64,000 nucleotides of DNA from Haloarcula sp. H-GB4 (GCF_030848575.1 NZ_JAVDDX010000001.1:496001-560000); one strand, 5' to 3'; shown: positions 44,812-54,671, counted from the stretch's first letter. A program made the numbers and translations. The notes: a model not told the origin generated them from the letters alone.

Positions 44812-45326
44812 TGGCGCTTGGTTCAAACACGAAGTTCTACGAGACGCCGAATCATCCCTTCCAGGGCGAACGCATCGCCGACGAGGCCAATCTCATCGGC
44901 CGCTACGGCCTGAAGAACAAAGAAGAGCTCTGGCGCGCACAGTCCGAGCTTCGTGGCTACCGCCGTGAGGCACGGAAGCTGCTGGGCAGCGCCGGCGAGC
45001 ACGAGACCGAGTCCGAGGAGTTCCTCGCTCGGCTCAAGCGCTACGGCATCCTCAACGAGCAGGACCAGCTCGACGACGTCCTGTCGCTTGACGTGACTGA
45101 CGTGCTGGAACGCCGCCTGCAGACGGTCGTCTACCGCAAGGGCTACGCGAACACGCCCGAGCAGGCCCGCCAGTTCATCGTCCACGGACATATCGTGCTG
45201 GACGACGCTCGCGTTACCCGACCCGGCATGACGGTGGAGAACGCCGTCGAAAGCTCGGTCGGCTTCGACGAGCACAGCTCTCTGTCGGACGAACTCCATC
45301 CTGAGCGCGCGGAGGCCCAAGAATGA
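44811..45326 (+). CDS. rps4: 30S ribosomal protein S4
   Basis: A 171-residue S4. The N-terminus [20 protein letters not shown] and the S4 RNA-binding fold [37 protein letters not shown] are intact. An acidic C-terminus ends PERAEAQE. S4 nucleates 30S assembly. Overlaps rps13 by one base and rps11 by four, so the operon is translated in a coupled way. Confidence 0.96.
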   Translation: MALGSNTKFYETPNHPFQGERIADEANLIGRYGLKNKEELWRAQSELRGYRREARKLLGSAGEHETESEEFLARLKRYGILNEQDQLDDVLSLDVTDVLERRLQTVVYRKGYANTPEQARQFIVHGHIVLDDARVTRPGMTVENAVESSVGFDEHSSLSDELHPERAEAQE

Positions 45327-45712
45327 GCGAAGAAACCGAAGACATCTGGGGCATCGCCCACGTGCACGCATCGTTCAACAACACGATTATCACCATCACC
45401 GACCAGACCGGCGCGGAAACGCTCGCAAAGAGCTCCGGCGGGACGGTTGTCAAGCAGAACCGCGACGAAGCGTCGCCGTACGCGGCGATGCAGATGGCTG
45501 AGGTCGTTGCCGAAAAGGCCCTCGACCGTGGCGTCGAAGGCGTCGATGTTCGGGTCCGTGGTCCCGGCGGCAACCTCCAGACCTCGCCCGGTCCGGGTGC
45601 GCAGGCGACGATCCGCGCACTCGCCCGAGCGGGTCTGGAGATCGGTCGCATCGAGGACGTCACGCCGACCCCGCACGACGGCACTCGTGCACCCAAGAAC
45701 TCCGGATTCTAA
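45323..45712 (+). CDS. rps11: 30S ribosomal protein S11
   Basis: A 129-residue S11: [20 protein letters not shown] at the start, [20 protein letters not shown] in the middle and [20 protein letters not shown] at the end are the classic platform-protein motifs. Start overlaps the rps4 stop. Ends four bases before rpoD. Confidence 0.97.
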   Translation: MSEETEDIWGIAHVHASFNNTIITITDQTGAETLAKSSGGTVVKQNRDEASPYAAMQMAEVVAEKALDRGVEGVDVRVRGPGGNLQTSPGPGAQATIRALARAGLEIGRIEDVTPTPHDGTRAPKNSGF

Positions 45713-45715
45713 CCA

Positions 45716-46495
45716 ATGACACAGGACTACGAGGTTGAGTTCGTCGAACGCGGCGAGCGCGAGGCGCGGATCCTCGTGCGCGGCATCACGCCGGCCTTCG
45801 CCAACGGCATCCGGCGAGCGATGGTCGCGGACGTACCGACGTTCAGTATCGACACCGTCCGCGTCATCGAGAACACCAGCGTGATGTTCAACGAGCAGAT
45901 CGGTCTCCGACTGGGACTGGTCCCGCTGACGACCGACCTCGACGACTTCGAGATCGGCGACGAAGTGACGCTGTCGCTGTCCGTCGACGGGCCGAGCACG
46001 GCCTACTCCAGCGACCTCGTCTCTTCGGACCCGATGGTCGAGGCCGCCGACGACAACATCCCGATCATCGACCTCAAGGAAGGCCAACGTCTCGAAGTCG
46101 AGGCAGACGCCGTCCTCGATACCGGTCGGGAACACGCCAAACACCAGGGCGGCGTGGCCGTCGGCTACCGACACCTCCAGCAGGTGGAGGTCGTCGGCGA
46201 CCTCGGCGAGTTCGAGGACGACGACCCGAACATCCTGCGTGGCGTCATCGAAGAGCAGGCGGCCGAACACGCCGCCGGCGACGCCACCAACGGCGAACTT
46301 GTCGCGACAGACGAGTTCGATAACGACCTTCGGAACCGCTACCCCGGCAAGGACGTCGAGGTATCGGACGTGCCGAACGCGTTCGTGTTCCACGTCGAGA
46401 CGGACGGGTCGTTCACCACCGAGGAACTGGTCCTGCGTGCGGTCGAGACGCTGCGTGACCGCGCGACCGAACTGAAAGACGCAGTCCAGCTGTAA
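45716..46495 (+). CDS. rpoD: DNA-directed RNA polymerase subunit D (Rpo3)
   Basis: The 259-residue archaeal alpha-like subunit starts [20 protein letters not shown] and has [21 protein letters not shown], the conserved dimerisation region shared with bacterial alpha. It scaffolds RNA polymerase together with subunit L. There is no cysteine in the entire chain, so the Fe-S cluster found in some archaeal D subunits is absent here. Follows rps11 with a 3-bp gap. Gene symbol follows archaeal practice (rpo3). Confidence 0.95.
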
Positions 46496-46599
46496 CGATA
46501 CAATGCCCCGACACACCCCACTACTACCGATGACCGCCCGCTCCCCGAGCGCGAGGACCGAAAGGGGTTTTACGGGGCACGCAAAACGAACAATCGCGC

Positions 46600-46684
46600 G
46601 CAGGGATAGCCAAGTTTGGCCAACGGCGCAGCGTTCAGGGCGCTGTCCCGTAGGGGTCCGCAGGTTCAAATCCTGCTCCCTGCA
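46600..46684 (+). tRNA. tRNA-Leu (anticodon CAG)
   Basis: An 85-nt class II tRNA with acceptor stem GCAGGGA/TCCCTGC and discriminator A, the leucine identity base. The anticodon stem is CAGCG/CGCTG with loop TTCAGGG, anticodon CAG at 46636-46638. The T arm has GGTTCAAATCC. No intron or encoded CCA. A T-rich box (GGGGTTTTACGG) lies about 35 bp upstream. It heads the S9 operon, as known in Haloarcula marismortui. Confidence 0.95.
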
Positions 46685-46708
46685 CTTTTCCCACAACGGA
46701 GGAATCAT

Positions 46709-47059
46709 ATGAGTAAGACGAACCCGAGACTCAGTAGTCTCATCGCCGACCTGAAGTCAGCCGCCCGCAGTTCGGGCGGTGCTGTCTGGGGCGACGTCGC
46801 CGAGCGCTTAGAAAAGCCACGGCGCACACACGCGGAAGTCAACCTCGGCCGTATCGAACGATACGCCCAGGAAGACGAAACCGTCGTTGTGCCCGGCAAG
46901 GTGCTTGGCTCCGGTGTCCTGCAGAAGGACGTCACCGTCGCCGCTGTCGACTTCTCCGGAACCGCCGAGACGAAGATCGACCAGGTTGGAGAGGCTGTAT
47001 CACTCGAACAGGCAATTGAAAACAACCCAGAAGGCTCCCACGTCCGGGTGATCCGATGA
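46709..47059 (+). CDS. rpl18e: 50S ribosomal protein L18e
   Basis: The 116-residue L18e begins [20 protein letters not shown] and contains [39 protein letters not shown]. The ATG at 46709 has a good ribosome-binding site (GGAGGA) 5-10 bases upstream and is just 24 bp after the tRNA. Overlaps rpl13 by four bases. Historically called HL29 in Haloarcula. Confidence 0.95.
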   Translation: MSKTNPRLSSLIADLKSAARSSGGAVWGDVAERLEKPRRTHAEVNLGRIERYAQEDETVVVPGKVLGSGVLQKDVTVAAVDFSGTAETKIDQVGEAVSLEQAIENNPEGSHVRVIR

Positions 47060-47493
47060 GCGTCGCAGAGTTCGACGCGGATGTCATCGTTGATGCCCGC
47101 GACTGTATCATGGGCCGCGTCGCATCACAGGTCGCCGAACAGGCTCTCGATGGCGAGACGGTCGCTGTCGTCAACGCCGAACGCGCCGTGATCACCGGCC
47201 GAGAGGAGCAGATCGTAGAGAAGTACGAGAAACGTGTCGACATCGGTAACGACAACGGGTACTTCTACCCCAAGCGACCGGACGGCATCTTCAAACGCAC
47301 CATCCGTGGCATGCTGCCCCACAAGAAGCAGCGTGGCCGCGAGGCGTTCGAGAGCGTCCGTGTCTACCTCGGCAACCCGTACGACGAGGACGGCGAGGTT
47401 CTAGACGGCACGTCGCTTGACCGACTGTCGAACATCAAGTTCGTCACGCTGGGCGAGATCAGCGAAACGCTTGGAGCGAACAAGACATGGTAA
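47056..47493 (+). CDS. rpl13: 50S ribosomal protein L13
   Basis: A 145-residue L13 with [38 protein letters not shown] and [20 protein letters not shown], the conserved rRNA-binding core. It ends GANKTW. Overlaps rpl18e by four bases and rps9 by seven, one of the tightest joins in this operon. Confidence 0.96.
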
Positions 47494-47885
47494 CGAACAC
47501 GTCTGGCAAGAAGAAGACCGCCGTCGCCCGCGCGACCGTTCGCGAGGGTGAGGGCCGCGTGCGTATCGACTCGCAGCCGGTCGAACTCGTCGACCCCGAG
47601 CTGGCGCAGCTCAAGATGCTGGAACCGTTCCGCATCGCCGAGGACGACCTCCGCGGCGAGGTCGACGTGGAAGTGTCCGTCGAAGGTGGCGGTGTCATGG
47701 GGCAGGCAGATGCCGCCCGAACCGCCATCGCTCGCGGACTTGTCGACCACACCAACGACGCCGAACTCCGTGACGCGTTCATGGAGTTCGACCGCTCGCT
47801 GCTGGTCAACGATGTTCGCCAGTCCGAACCCAAGAAGTGGGGCGGCCCCGGTGCGCGGGCCCGCTACCAGAAATCGTACCGCTAA
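47487..47885 (+). CDS. rps9: 30S ribosomal protein S9
   Basis: A 132-residue S9. [20 protein letters not shown] opens the fold, [20 protein letters not shown] is the middle, and [13 protein letters not shown] is the C-terminal tail that reaches the P-site tRNA. Its start lies seven bases inside rpl13. A 12-bp gap separates it from rpo10. Confidence 0.96.
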
Positions 47886-47897
47886 GGTGATTCAGGT

Positions 47898-48098
47898 ATG
47901 ATGGTACCGGTTCGGTGTTTCACGTGCGGTAATGTCGTCGGCGAGCACTGGGAAGAGTTCAAAGCACGCACCCGCGAGGCCGAGGAGCCTGAGGACCCGG
48001 AGAAGGTCCTTGATGAACTCGGCGTCGAGCGGCACTGCTGTCGCCGGATGCTCGTCTCGCACAAGGACCTCGTCGACATCGTCTCACCCTACCAATGA
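47898..48098 (+). CDS. rpoN: DNA-directed RNA polymerase subunit N (Rpo10)
   Basis: A 66-residue zinc-bundle subunit starting [20 protein letters not shown], with CFTC and the later CCRRM supplying the four zinc-binding cysteines. The double Met start is typical of this gene in Haloarcula (the old OrfMMV). It helps assemble the D-L-N-P platform of RNA polymerase. Overlaps rpo6 by four bases. Confidence 0.96.
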   Translation: MMVPVRCFTCGNVVGEHWEEFKARTREAEEPEDPEKVLDELGVERHCCRRMLVSHKDLVDIVSPYQ

Positions 48099-48268
48099 AC
48101 GCACAGGAAAGCCGCTACGAGAAGGCCCGCAAACTCGGCGCGCGAGCGCTGCAGTTGGCCCACGGTGCTCCCGTGCTCATCGAGACGGAACACACCCAGC
48201 CGATACTCATCGCCGCCGAGGAGTACGACGCTGGCGTCCTACCGTTTACGGTCAACAGGAGTGATTAA
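48095..48268 (+). CDS. rpoK: DNA-directed RNA polymerase subunit K (Rpo6)
   Basis: The 57-residue subunit starts [20 protein letters not shown] and ends [20 protein letters not shown], covering the conserved omega/Rpb6 core ([19 protein letters not shown] and the IxIAxxE motif). The N-terminal acidic arm of eukaryotic Rpb6 is missing, as in other archaea. Its ATG lies inside the rpo10 stop (ATGA), and it ends two bases before eno. This is the old OrfMNA of the Haloarcula S9 operon. Confidence 0.93.
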   Translation: MNAQESRYEKARKLGARALQLAHGAPVLIETEHTQPILIAAEEYDAGVLPFTVNRSD

Positions 48269-48270
48269 CG

Positions 48271-49476
48271 ATGACGCTCATCACTGACATCCGACTCCGC
48301 CGCGTCCTCGACTCCCGCGGGAACGCGACTGTCGAGGCCGACGTTCTCACTGAGAGTGGGGGCTTCGGTCGTGGCAAGGCACCGAGCGGCGCAAGCACGG
48401 GTGAGTACGAGGCCATCGAACTCCCCGCCAACGAGGCCATCGCCAAGGCCCGTGAGGAGGCACTCCCACGACTCATCGGTGAGGTCCACGCCGGGAACCA
48501 GCGTGACGTCGACGCGGCGCTTCACGCCGCCGATGGCACTGACGACTTCTCCGGCATCGGAGCCAACAGCGCTGTCGCCATCTCGATGGCGGCCGCAAAG
48601 GCTGGTGCTGATGTGCTGGGCGCACCGCTGTACCAGCACCTCGGTGGCACGTTCCGGGGCAACGCGTACCCGACGCCACTGGGCAACATCATCGGCGGCG
48701 GCGAACACGCCGCGGATGCAACCAACATTCAGGAGTTCCTCGCGGCCCCCGTCGGCGCGCCGAGCGTCGAAGAGGCCGTCTTCGCCAACGCCGCGGTCCA
48801 CCAGGAAGTCCACGACATCCTGGCTGACCGCGACTTGCCAGCGGGCAAGGGTGACGAGGGAGCCTGGGCACCGTCCGTCTCGGACGACGAAGCGTTCGAG
48901 ATCATGGACGAGGCCGTTGAGACCGTTGCCGACGACTTCGGCTTCGCAATCTCTTTCGGCCTCGACGTCGCTGGCGCGGAACTCTACGACGACGAGGAGG
49001 ACGGCTACGTCTACGATGACGGCGTCAAGTCCACCGAAGCGCAGATCGAGTACATCGCCGAGAAGGTCGAGGAGTACGACCTCGTCTACGTCGAGGACCC
49101 ACTCGACGAGAATGATTACGAGGCCTTCGCGGACCTGACCGCACAGGTCGGTGACCAGACGCTCGTCTGTGGCGACGACCTGTTCGTCACGAACGTCGAG
49201 CGCCTGCAGGCCGGTATCAACGCCGACGCCGGTAACTCCATCCTGATCAAGCCGAACCAGATCGGGACGCTTACCGACGCTGTCGACGCCATCGAACTGG
49301 CGACGGCAAACGGCTACGAGTCCGTCGTCTCCCACCGCAGCGGTGAGACGGAAGACACGACGATTGCACACCTCGCTGTCGCCACTGACGCACCGTTCAT
49401 CAAGACCGGCGCGGTCGGCGGCGAGCGCACAGCCAAGCTGAACGAACTAATCCGTATCGAGGACAACGCAGTATGA
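48271..49476 (+). CDS. eno: enolase
   Basis: The 401-residue enolase interconverts 2-phosphoglycerate and phosphoenolpyruvate. Markers: [19 protein letters not shown] near the start, [18 protein letters not shown] with metal ligands, [31 protein letters not shown] with the catalytic lysine, and [20 protein letters not shown]. It is somewhat shorter than bacterial enolase but complete. In Haloarcula it is co-transcribed with ribosomal proteins, as here. Overlaps rps2 by four bases. Confidence 0.97.
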   Translation: MTLITDIRLRRVLDSRGNATVEADVLTESGGFGRGKAPSGASTGEYEAIELPANEAIAKAREEALPRLIGEVHAGNQRDVDAALHAADGTDDFSGIGANSAVAISMAAAKAGADVLGAPLYQHLGGTFRGNAYPTPLGNIIGGGEHAADATNIQEFLAAPVGAPSVEEAVFANAAVHQEVHDILADRDLPAGKGDEGAWAPSVSDDEAFEIMDEAVETVADDFGFAISFGLDVAGAELYDDEEDGYVYDDGVKSTEAQIEYIAEKVEEYDLVYVEDPLDENDYEAFADLTAQVGDQTLVCGDDLFVTNVERLQAGINADAGNSILIKPNQIGTLTDAVDAIELATANGYESVVSHRSGETEDTTIAHLAVATDAPFIKTGAVGGERTAKLNELIRIEDNAV

Positions 49477-50294
49477 GCGGCAACGAAAAAGAAGGTCTCG
49501 ACGCGTCCGATTCCGACTTCGACCCGTCCGACGAGGACGACGAAGCGGTCGACGCGGAGACCGAAACGGAAGCCGAACAGCCCGCCGACGACGCCGAAGA
49601 GGCGACAGAGGCCGAACCAACTGATGACGACACGGAAGCCGACGAAGCGGCCGACGCCGACGAGGCTGCCGGCCCACAGCTGGACGAGGACGTCATGCCC
49701 GACGAGCAGTCGGAGGCCGACCTCCTCATCCCCGTCGAGGACTACCTCGGCGCCGGTGTCCACATCGGGACCCAGCAGAAGACCCAGGACATGGAGCGGT
49801 TCATCCACCGCGTCCGGACCGACGGGCTCTACGTGCTGGACGTCTCGATGACCGACGAGCGTATCCGCACCGCCGCGGACTTCCTGGCCAACTACGAGCC
49901 GGAGCAGATCCTGGCCGCATCGTCGCGCCAGTACGGCCGGTTCCCGGCAGAGAAGTTCGCCGAAGCGATCGGCGCGCGCGTCCGCACCGGTCGGTTCATC
50001 CCCGGCACGCTGACCAATCCCGACTACGACGGCTACATCGAGCCTGACATCGTGGTCGTCACCGACCCGATCGGTGACGCCCAGGCTGTCAAGGAGGCCA
50101 TCACAGTCGGGATCCCGGTCATCGCAATGTGTGACTCCAACAACACCACGTCGAACGTCGACCTGGTAGTCCCGACGAACAACAAGGGGCGAAAGGCGCT
50201 GTCAGTCGTCTACTGGCTGCTGGCCAACGAGACGCTCGACCGCCGCGGTGCCGAGCCGACGTACGGACTCGACGACTTCGAGTCCGACCTCTAA
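49473..50294 (+). CDS. rps2: 30S ribosomal protein S2
   Basis: A 273-residue S2 with an unusually long acidic N-terminal extension (about 75 residues of mainly Asp, Glu and Ala). Then the core: [78 protein letters not shown]. Last gene of the S9 operon. The start lies in the eno stop. The extension is a haloarchaeal feature and would not fold in low salt. Confidence 0.96.
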   Translation: MSGNEKEGLDASDSDFDPSDEDDEAVDAETETEAEQPADDAEEATEAEPTDDDTEADEAADADEAAGPQLDEDVMPDEQSEADLLIPVEDYLGAGVHIGTQQKTQDMERFIHRVRTDGLYVLDVSMTDERIRTAADFLANYEPEQILAASSRQYGRFPAEKFAEAIGARVRTGRFIPGTLTNPDYDGYIEPDIVVVTDPIGDAQAVKEAITVGIPVIAMCDSNNTTSNVDLVVPTNNKGRKALSVVYWLLANETLDRRGAEPTYGLDDFESDL

Positions 50295-50395
50295 CGTCGC
50301 TGAACTGTTTCGTTTTCCGGCCCGTTGCCGCACAAGTGGCGACGCCGGTGTCGCCAACACAAAACATACCACGAGCCCCGGAGTAGCTCCGGGAA

Positions 50396-50779
50396 ATGGC
50401 AGAAGGAGACACGTTTGTCAACGCTATCATCGGTGCTGTCGCGACCGCACTGCTGAGTGGGTTTGTCCCGCTCGCACCGCTCCTTGGTGGTGGCATCGCT
50501 GGCTATCTCGAAGGCGGTGAGCGAGCCGACGGGGTTCGCGTCGGGTTCCTGTCCGGCGTCATCGGGCTGGCAATATCGCTGGTCTTCCTGCTGGTTGTGT
50601 TCGTCTTCCTGACTGTGTTTCTGGCGTTCGCTCCCGAAGCGCTGGGCGTGTTCGGTGCGATGGGGCTGCTCGTGCTCGTTCTGGGAACGCTCACGACGGC
50701 CACGTACTTCCTCGGTCTGAGTGCCCTCGGCGGCTGGCTGGGCAACTACGTCAGATACGACACCACCATTGGTGATTAA
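50396..50779 (+). CDS. DUF5518-type four-helix membrane protein
   Basis: A 127-residue membrane protein with about four helices. The first part AIIGAVATALLSGFVPLAPLLGGGIAGYLEGG and the GL(S)ALGGWLGNYV end are the pattern I associate with DUF5518. Function unknown. A second, similar protein follows 58 bp downstream, so this is a tandem pair. Promoter not clear; the pair lies between rps2 and the P450 gene. Confidence 0.72.
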   Translation: MAEGDTFVNAIIGAVATALLSGFVPLAPLLGGGIAGYLEGGERADGVRVGFLSGVIGLAISLVFLLVVFVFLTVFLAFAPEALGVFGAMGLLVLVLGTLTTATYFLGLSALGGWLGNYVRYDTTIGD

Positions 50780-50837
50780 CCGGCCAGCCGCGCTGTCGGT
50801 AACTACATCACTGGAGATACCGCTACTACCAACGCAT

Positions 50838-51218
50838 ATGCGTGAGACGGTGACCAACGCCGGTATTGGGGCACTTGTTACGGTTGCGCTGTCGTTCATC
50901 CCCTTTTCGTCGGTGGCTGGCGGTGCCGTGGCCGCGGCGAACCACGGTGGCGGCTACCGGACCGGGCTCTGGCTGGGGACGCTGGCCGGCGCCTGCGCGA
51001 TGGTCCCCTTGCTCGCCCTCTTCATCCCGGCACTGTACATCGCCGGCCTCCTCGGCCTTGGGATTCCGCCCGGGACGCCCGGGTACGGCCTGTTCCTGGC
51101 GCTCGTGTTCACGTTCTTTCTGCTGTACACTGTCGGTCTCAGCGCCCTTGGTGGCCTCGGCGGCGTCTGGATATCGGTACACACTGACTGGCACATAGAT
51201 GCCGACCGCTGGCTCTGA
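50838..51218 (+). CDS. DUF5518-type four-helix membrane protein (second copy)
   Basis: A 126-residue protein of the same shape as the gene before it: IGALVTVALSFIPFSSVAGGAVAAANHGGG, a polar loop, two helices, then TVGLSALGGLGGVWISVH. The shared start and LSALGG ending suggest tandem duplication with strong divergence. The start is the ATG at 50838, although the frame is open upstream. Function unknown. Confidence 0.72.
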   Translation: MRETVTNAGIGALVTVALSFIPFSSVAGGAVAAANHGGGYRTGLWLGTLAGACAMVPLLALFIPALYIAGLLGLGIPPGTPGYGLFLALVFTFFLLYTVGLSALGGLGGVWISVHTDWHIDADRWL

Positions 51219-51288
51219 ACGTGCCAGAACCGCCTGCTACCCGACATTTGGCATACCATTCAAGCGTGTCCGACACTAACAGTAGTCG

Positions 51289-52626
51289 ATGTCAAAGACG
51301 CCGCCCGGACCGAAGGGCGAACCGCTGTTCGGCAGTAGTCGAACGTACGCACAGGACCCATTCCGGTTCATTTCGGCGCTGGAGCGGGCCTACGGCGACG
51401 TCGCTCGATTCGACATGGGGCCGATGGACACGGTCATGCTGTGTGACCCGACGGCACTCGAGCGCGTACTGGTTTCGGAGGCCGATCGGTTCCGCAAGCC
51501 CGATTTTCAGGGCGATGCGCTCGGGGACCTGCTGGGTGACGGACTGCTGTTGAGCGAAGGCGAGACGTGGGAGCAGCAGCGAAAGCTCGCGAACCCCGCG
51601 TTCTCAATGGCGCGGCTATCGGGGATGGCTGATCGCATCACCGACCACGCGGAGGACCGCATCGCCGACTGGTCCCACGGTGATGTCATCGACGCCGAGC
51701 AGTCAATGACCCGAGTGACGCTGGACGTGATTCTGGACCTGATGATGGGTGTCCAACTCTCTGAGCAGCGAGTCCAGACCATCGAGGAGCAACTGCTGCC
51801 GCTGGGCCAGCGGTTCGAACCGGACCCGATCCGGTTTGCTATGCCAGAGTGGATGCCGATGCCCGACGACGCAGAGTTCAACCGCGCCGTGCGGACGCTT
51901 GACGAGGTACTGGACGACATTATCGAGGTCCGTGAGGACTCGGTCGGGTCCGGTGACGACGGCCCGATGGACTTCCTGTCGGTGCTCCTGCGTGCCCGCG
52001 ACGAAGGGAATCAGTCGCCCGAGCAACTGCGCGATGAAATGATGACGATGCTGCTCGCGGGCCACGACACGACGGCACTGACGCTTACCTACACCTGGTT
52101 CCTGCTGTCGGAACACCCCGAAGTCGAACAGCGAGTCCACGAAGAACTGGACGATGTCATCGGCGACGAGCGGCCGGGGATGGAACACGTCCGCGAACTG
52201 GACTACCTCGAATGGGTGATTCAGGAAGCGATGCGGCTCTACCCGCCAGTGTACACAATCTTCCGAGAGCCGACCGAAGACGTGACGCTGTCGGGATATG
52301 ATGTCGAGGCCGGGACGACGCTGATGGTCCCACAGTGGGGCGTCCACCGGTCCGAACGGTTCTACGATGACCCCGAAGCGTTCGACCCGGAGCGCTGGAA
52401 GCCCGAGCGAGCGAGCGAGCGCCCGCGGTTCGCCTACTTCCCCTTCGGTGGTGGCCCGCGCCACTGTATCGGGAAGCACCTCGCAATGCTCGAAGCGCAG
52501 CTCATCACCGCAACAACGGCCAGTCAGTACCGACTGGAATTTCAGGGGGAGACGCCGCTGGAACTGCTTCCGTCGCTGACTGCCCACCCCCGACAGGAGA
52601 TGTCGATGCGCGTACAGGAACGGTAA
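51289..52626 (+). CDS. cytochrome P450
   Basis: A 445-residue soluble P450 mono-oxygenase. The I-helix has LAGHDTTALTLTYTW with the acid-threonine pair, the K-helix EAMR (ExxR) is at QEAMRLYPPVY, and the haem loop FPFGGGPRHCIGKHLAM carries the axial cysteine. An acidic surface fits the halophile. Haloarchaeal P450s of this type are few; substrates are unknown. It sits just before the mevalonate kinase, prenyl diphosphate cluster, which could hint at an isoprenoid substrate, but this is only positional. Confidence 0.94.
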   Translation: MSKTPPGPKGEPLFGSSRTYAQDPFRFISALERAYGDVARFDMGPMDTVMLCDPTALERVLVSEADRFRKPDFQGDALGDLLGDGLLLSEGETWEQQRKLANPAFSMARLSGMADRITDHAEDRIADWSHGDVIDAEQSMTRVTLDVILDLMMGVQLSEQRVQTIEEQLLPLGQRFEPDPIRFAMPEWMPMPDDAEFNRAVRTLDEVLDDIIEVREDSVGSGDDGPMDFLSVLLRARDEGNQSPEQLRDEMMTMLLAGHDTTALTLTYTWFLLSEHPEVEQRVHEELDDVIGDERPGMEHVRELDYLEWVIQEAMRLYPPVYTIFREPTEDVTLSGYDVEAGTTLMVPQWGVHRSERFYDDPEAFDPERWKPERASERPRFAYFPFGGGPRHCIGKHLAMLEAQLITATTASQYRLEFQGETPLELLPSLTAHPRQEMSMRVQER

Positions 52627-52696
52627 CACAGACGCCGATGGGACCACCCTGTTGACGCACGGTTCGAATTCTCCGATATCGGCACCGCTTCCGAGT

Positions 52697-52724
52697 ATTA
52701 TACCGACGGTCGTCCTGACCGTCG
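52697..52724 (+). promoter_or_regulatory. promoter with perfect 8-bp inverted repeat ahead of mevalonate kinase
   Basis: TATTATA (52697-52703) is a TATA box. Right after it, arms CGACGGTC (52704-52711) and GACCGTCG (52717-52724) are exact complements separated by GTCCT. The repeat lies between TATA and the expected start near 52726, a usual place for a repressor site, with the ATG at 52766. Function not shown. Confidence 0.55.
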
Positions 52725-52765
52725 ACTCCGAAAACGCCTAACGCCCTGGGAGCACACGAGCGGGT

Positions 52766-53749
52766 ATGGTCACGTCGAGCGCTCCCGGGAAGGTGTACCT
52801 GTTCGGGGAGCACGCAGTCGTCTACGGCGAGCCGGCGGTGCCCTGCGCCATTGAGCGGCGGGTGCACGTGACGGCAACCGAAATCGATGAGGGATTGCGC
52901 ATCCACGCGAACGACTTGCAACTGGACGGCTTTACCGTCGAGTACTCCGGTGACGGGGAGAGCCATCCGGACGTGGATGTCGCCGAGTCTCTCGTCGAAG
53001 CTGGGATGGGATACGTCAACGAAGCGGTCGCACAGGCCCGTGATGCGGCCGATTCGCCTGAAGCGGGCTTCGAGATCTCCGTCGAGGGTGACATCCCGCT
53101 CGGGGCAGGGCTGGGGTCGTCGGCCGCGCTCGTCGTCGCAGCGATAGACGCGGCGACTAGGGAACTCGGCGTCGAACTATCGGCGAGCGAGATCGCCGAC
53201 CGCGCCTATCAGGTCGAACACGAGGTACAGGACGGACAGGCCTCGCGGGCGGACACGTTCTGCTCGGCGATGGGCGGGGCAGTTCGTGTGGAGGGCGATG
53301 ACTGCCGGCGGCTGAAGGGCATCGACACCCTCCCTTTCGTTATCGGTTACGACGGCGGAGCTGGCGACACCGGGGCGCTCGTCGCCGGCGTCCGGGACCT
53401 CCGTGGGAAGTACGATTTCGCTGCCGACACCGTCGCAGCAATCGGCGACATCGTTCGCGAGGGCGAGTCAGTACTGGGAACGGGCGACTACGAACGGCTC
53501 GGGGAGCTGATGGATTTCAACCACGGACTGCTCTCGGCGCTGGGGGTCTCTTCGCGGTCGCTGGACTCGATGGTGTGGGCGGCCCGCAACGCCGACGCCC
53601 ATGGCGCGAAACTCACTGGGGCCGGTGGCGGCGGCTGTATCGTCGTGCTGGACGAGACGGATGACGCGCTCACGGCGCTGAAGTACACGCCGGGGTGTGA
53701 GGACGTCTTCCGGGCTGAACTGGACACCGACGGAGTCCGACAGGAATGA
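52766..53749 (+). CDS. mvk: mevalonate kinase
   Basis: A 327-residue GHMP kinase that phosphorylates mevalonate. Motif 1 is SAPGKVYLFGEHAVVYGEPA, the ATP loop is IPLGAGLGSSAALVVAAI near residue 115, and motif 3 is KLTGAGGGGCIVVL near 285. Archaeal-like length. The next gene, isopentenyl phosphate kinase, overlaps it by four bases; together they belong to the modified mevalonate pathway that makes isoprenoid lipids. Confidence 0.95.
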   Translation: MVTSSAPGKVYLFGEHAVVYGEPAVPCAIERRVHVTATEIDEGLRIHANDLQLDGFTVEYSGDGESHPDVDVAESLVEAGMGYVNEAVAQARDAADSPEAGFEISVEGDIPLGAGLGSSAALVVAAIDAATRELGVELSASEIADRAYQVEHEVQDGQASRADTFCSAMGGAVRVEGDDCRRLKGIDTLPFVIGYDGGAGDTGALVAGVRDLRGKYDFAADTVAAIGDIVREGESVLGTGDYERLGELMDFNHGLLSALGVSSRSLDSMVWAARNADAHGAKLTGAGGGGCIVVLDETDDALTALKYTPGCEDVFRAELDTDGVRQE

Positions 53750-54498
53750 CGGTCGTCCTCAAACTCGGTGGGAGCGTCATCACCGAAAAAGACGAACCTG
53801 AGACGGTCGACCGAACTGCGCTATCGGCGGCGGTGTCAGCTATCGCTGACTCGGCAGTCGGCGAGGATATCGTCATCGTGCATGGCGGGGGGAGCTTCGG
53901 CCACCACCACGCCGCCGAATATGGCGTTAGCACGACCGAAGGAACCCACGACGTAAACGGCGTGCAGGCCATCCACGGCGCGATGTGCCGGCTCAACGCC
54001 GCTGTCGTAGATGCGCTCTCCGAGGCAGGCGTTCCGGCTGTTCCGGTCCACCCGTTCTCGGCGGCTGCACGCGACACAGGTGGCGATATCTCGCTACCGA
54101 CGGCGCAGGTCACGACGCTGCTTGAGGAAGGGTTCGTTCCAGTCCTGCACGGCGACCTCGTCGCACACGCCGGCGCGGGCGCGACGGTTCTGAGCGGCGA
54201 CGAACTGGTCGTCGAACTCGCGCCCGCCGTCGACGCCGACCGCGTCGGCGTCTGCTCGACCGTTCCCGGCGTTCTCTATGAAGACGGGACCGTCATTGAC
54301 CGTATCGAGGCATTCGAGGCTGTAGCATCGGCCCTGGGTGGGAGCGACACGACGGATGTGTCGGGCGGGATGGCCGGCAAGGTCCGTGCGCTGCTTGCAC
54401 TTTCGGCCCCCGCTCTCGTGTTCGGCCCCGACGCGCTCCCTGCGTTTCTCGCCGGTGAGAGTCCGGGGACGACTATCGCTGGTAATGACAGCGACTGA
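53746..54498 (+). CDS. ipk: isopentenyl phosphate kinase
   Basis: A 250-residue amino-acid-kinase-fold enzyme that converts isopentenyl phosphate to the diphosphate. It starts TVVLKLGGSVITEKDEPETV and contains VHGGGSFGHHHAAEYGV (catalytic histidine and Gly-rich loop) and VLHGDLVAHAGAGATVLSGDELV. The ending VSGGMAGKVRALLAL is also typical. It overlaps mvk, so the pair is one unit of the archaeal alternative mevalonate route. Confidence 0.94.
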   Translation: MTVVLKLGGSVITEKDEPETVDRTALSAAVSAIADSAVGEDIVIVHGGGSFGHHHAAEYGVSTTEGTHDVNGVQAIHGAMCRLNAAVVDALSEAGVPAVPVHPFSAAARDTGGDISLPTAQVTTLLEEGFVPVLHGDLVAHAGAGATVLSGDELVVELAPAVDADRVGVCSTVPGVLYEDGTVIDRIEAFEAVASALGGSDTTDVSGGMAGKVRALLALSAPALVFGPDALPAFLAGESPGTTIAGNDSD

Positions 54499-54671
54499 TA
54501 GAATCGCTAGCCCTGTCGTCGGCTGACTCTGCCCAGAGTGTGAATACTCGAACTCAAGCCCAAACGGACTGATGGAGCGGTATCACTGCTCGCTCTCAGC
54601 GGACAGGTAATCTAAATATCACTTCCTCGACTGTCGTAACATATTTGTCCTCTGTTATCAATTATGCGACT

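Noticed and set aside
45143-46708. Long open frame on the minus strand (over 500 codons) opposite rps11, rpoD and tRNA-Leu
   Set aside because: It is the antisense of certain ribosomal and polymerase genes and of a tRNA. High GC removes stop codons on the other strand.
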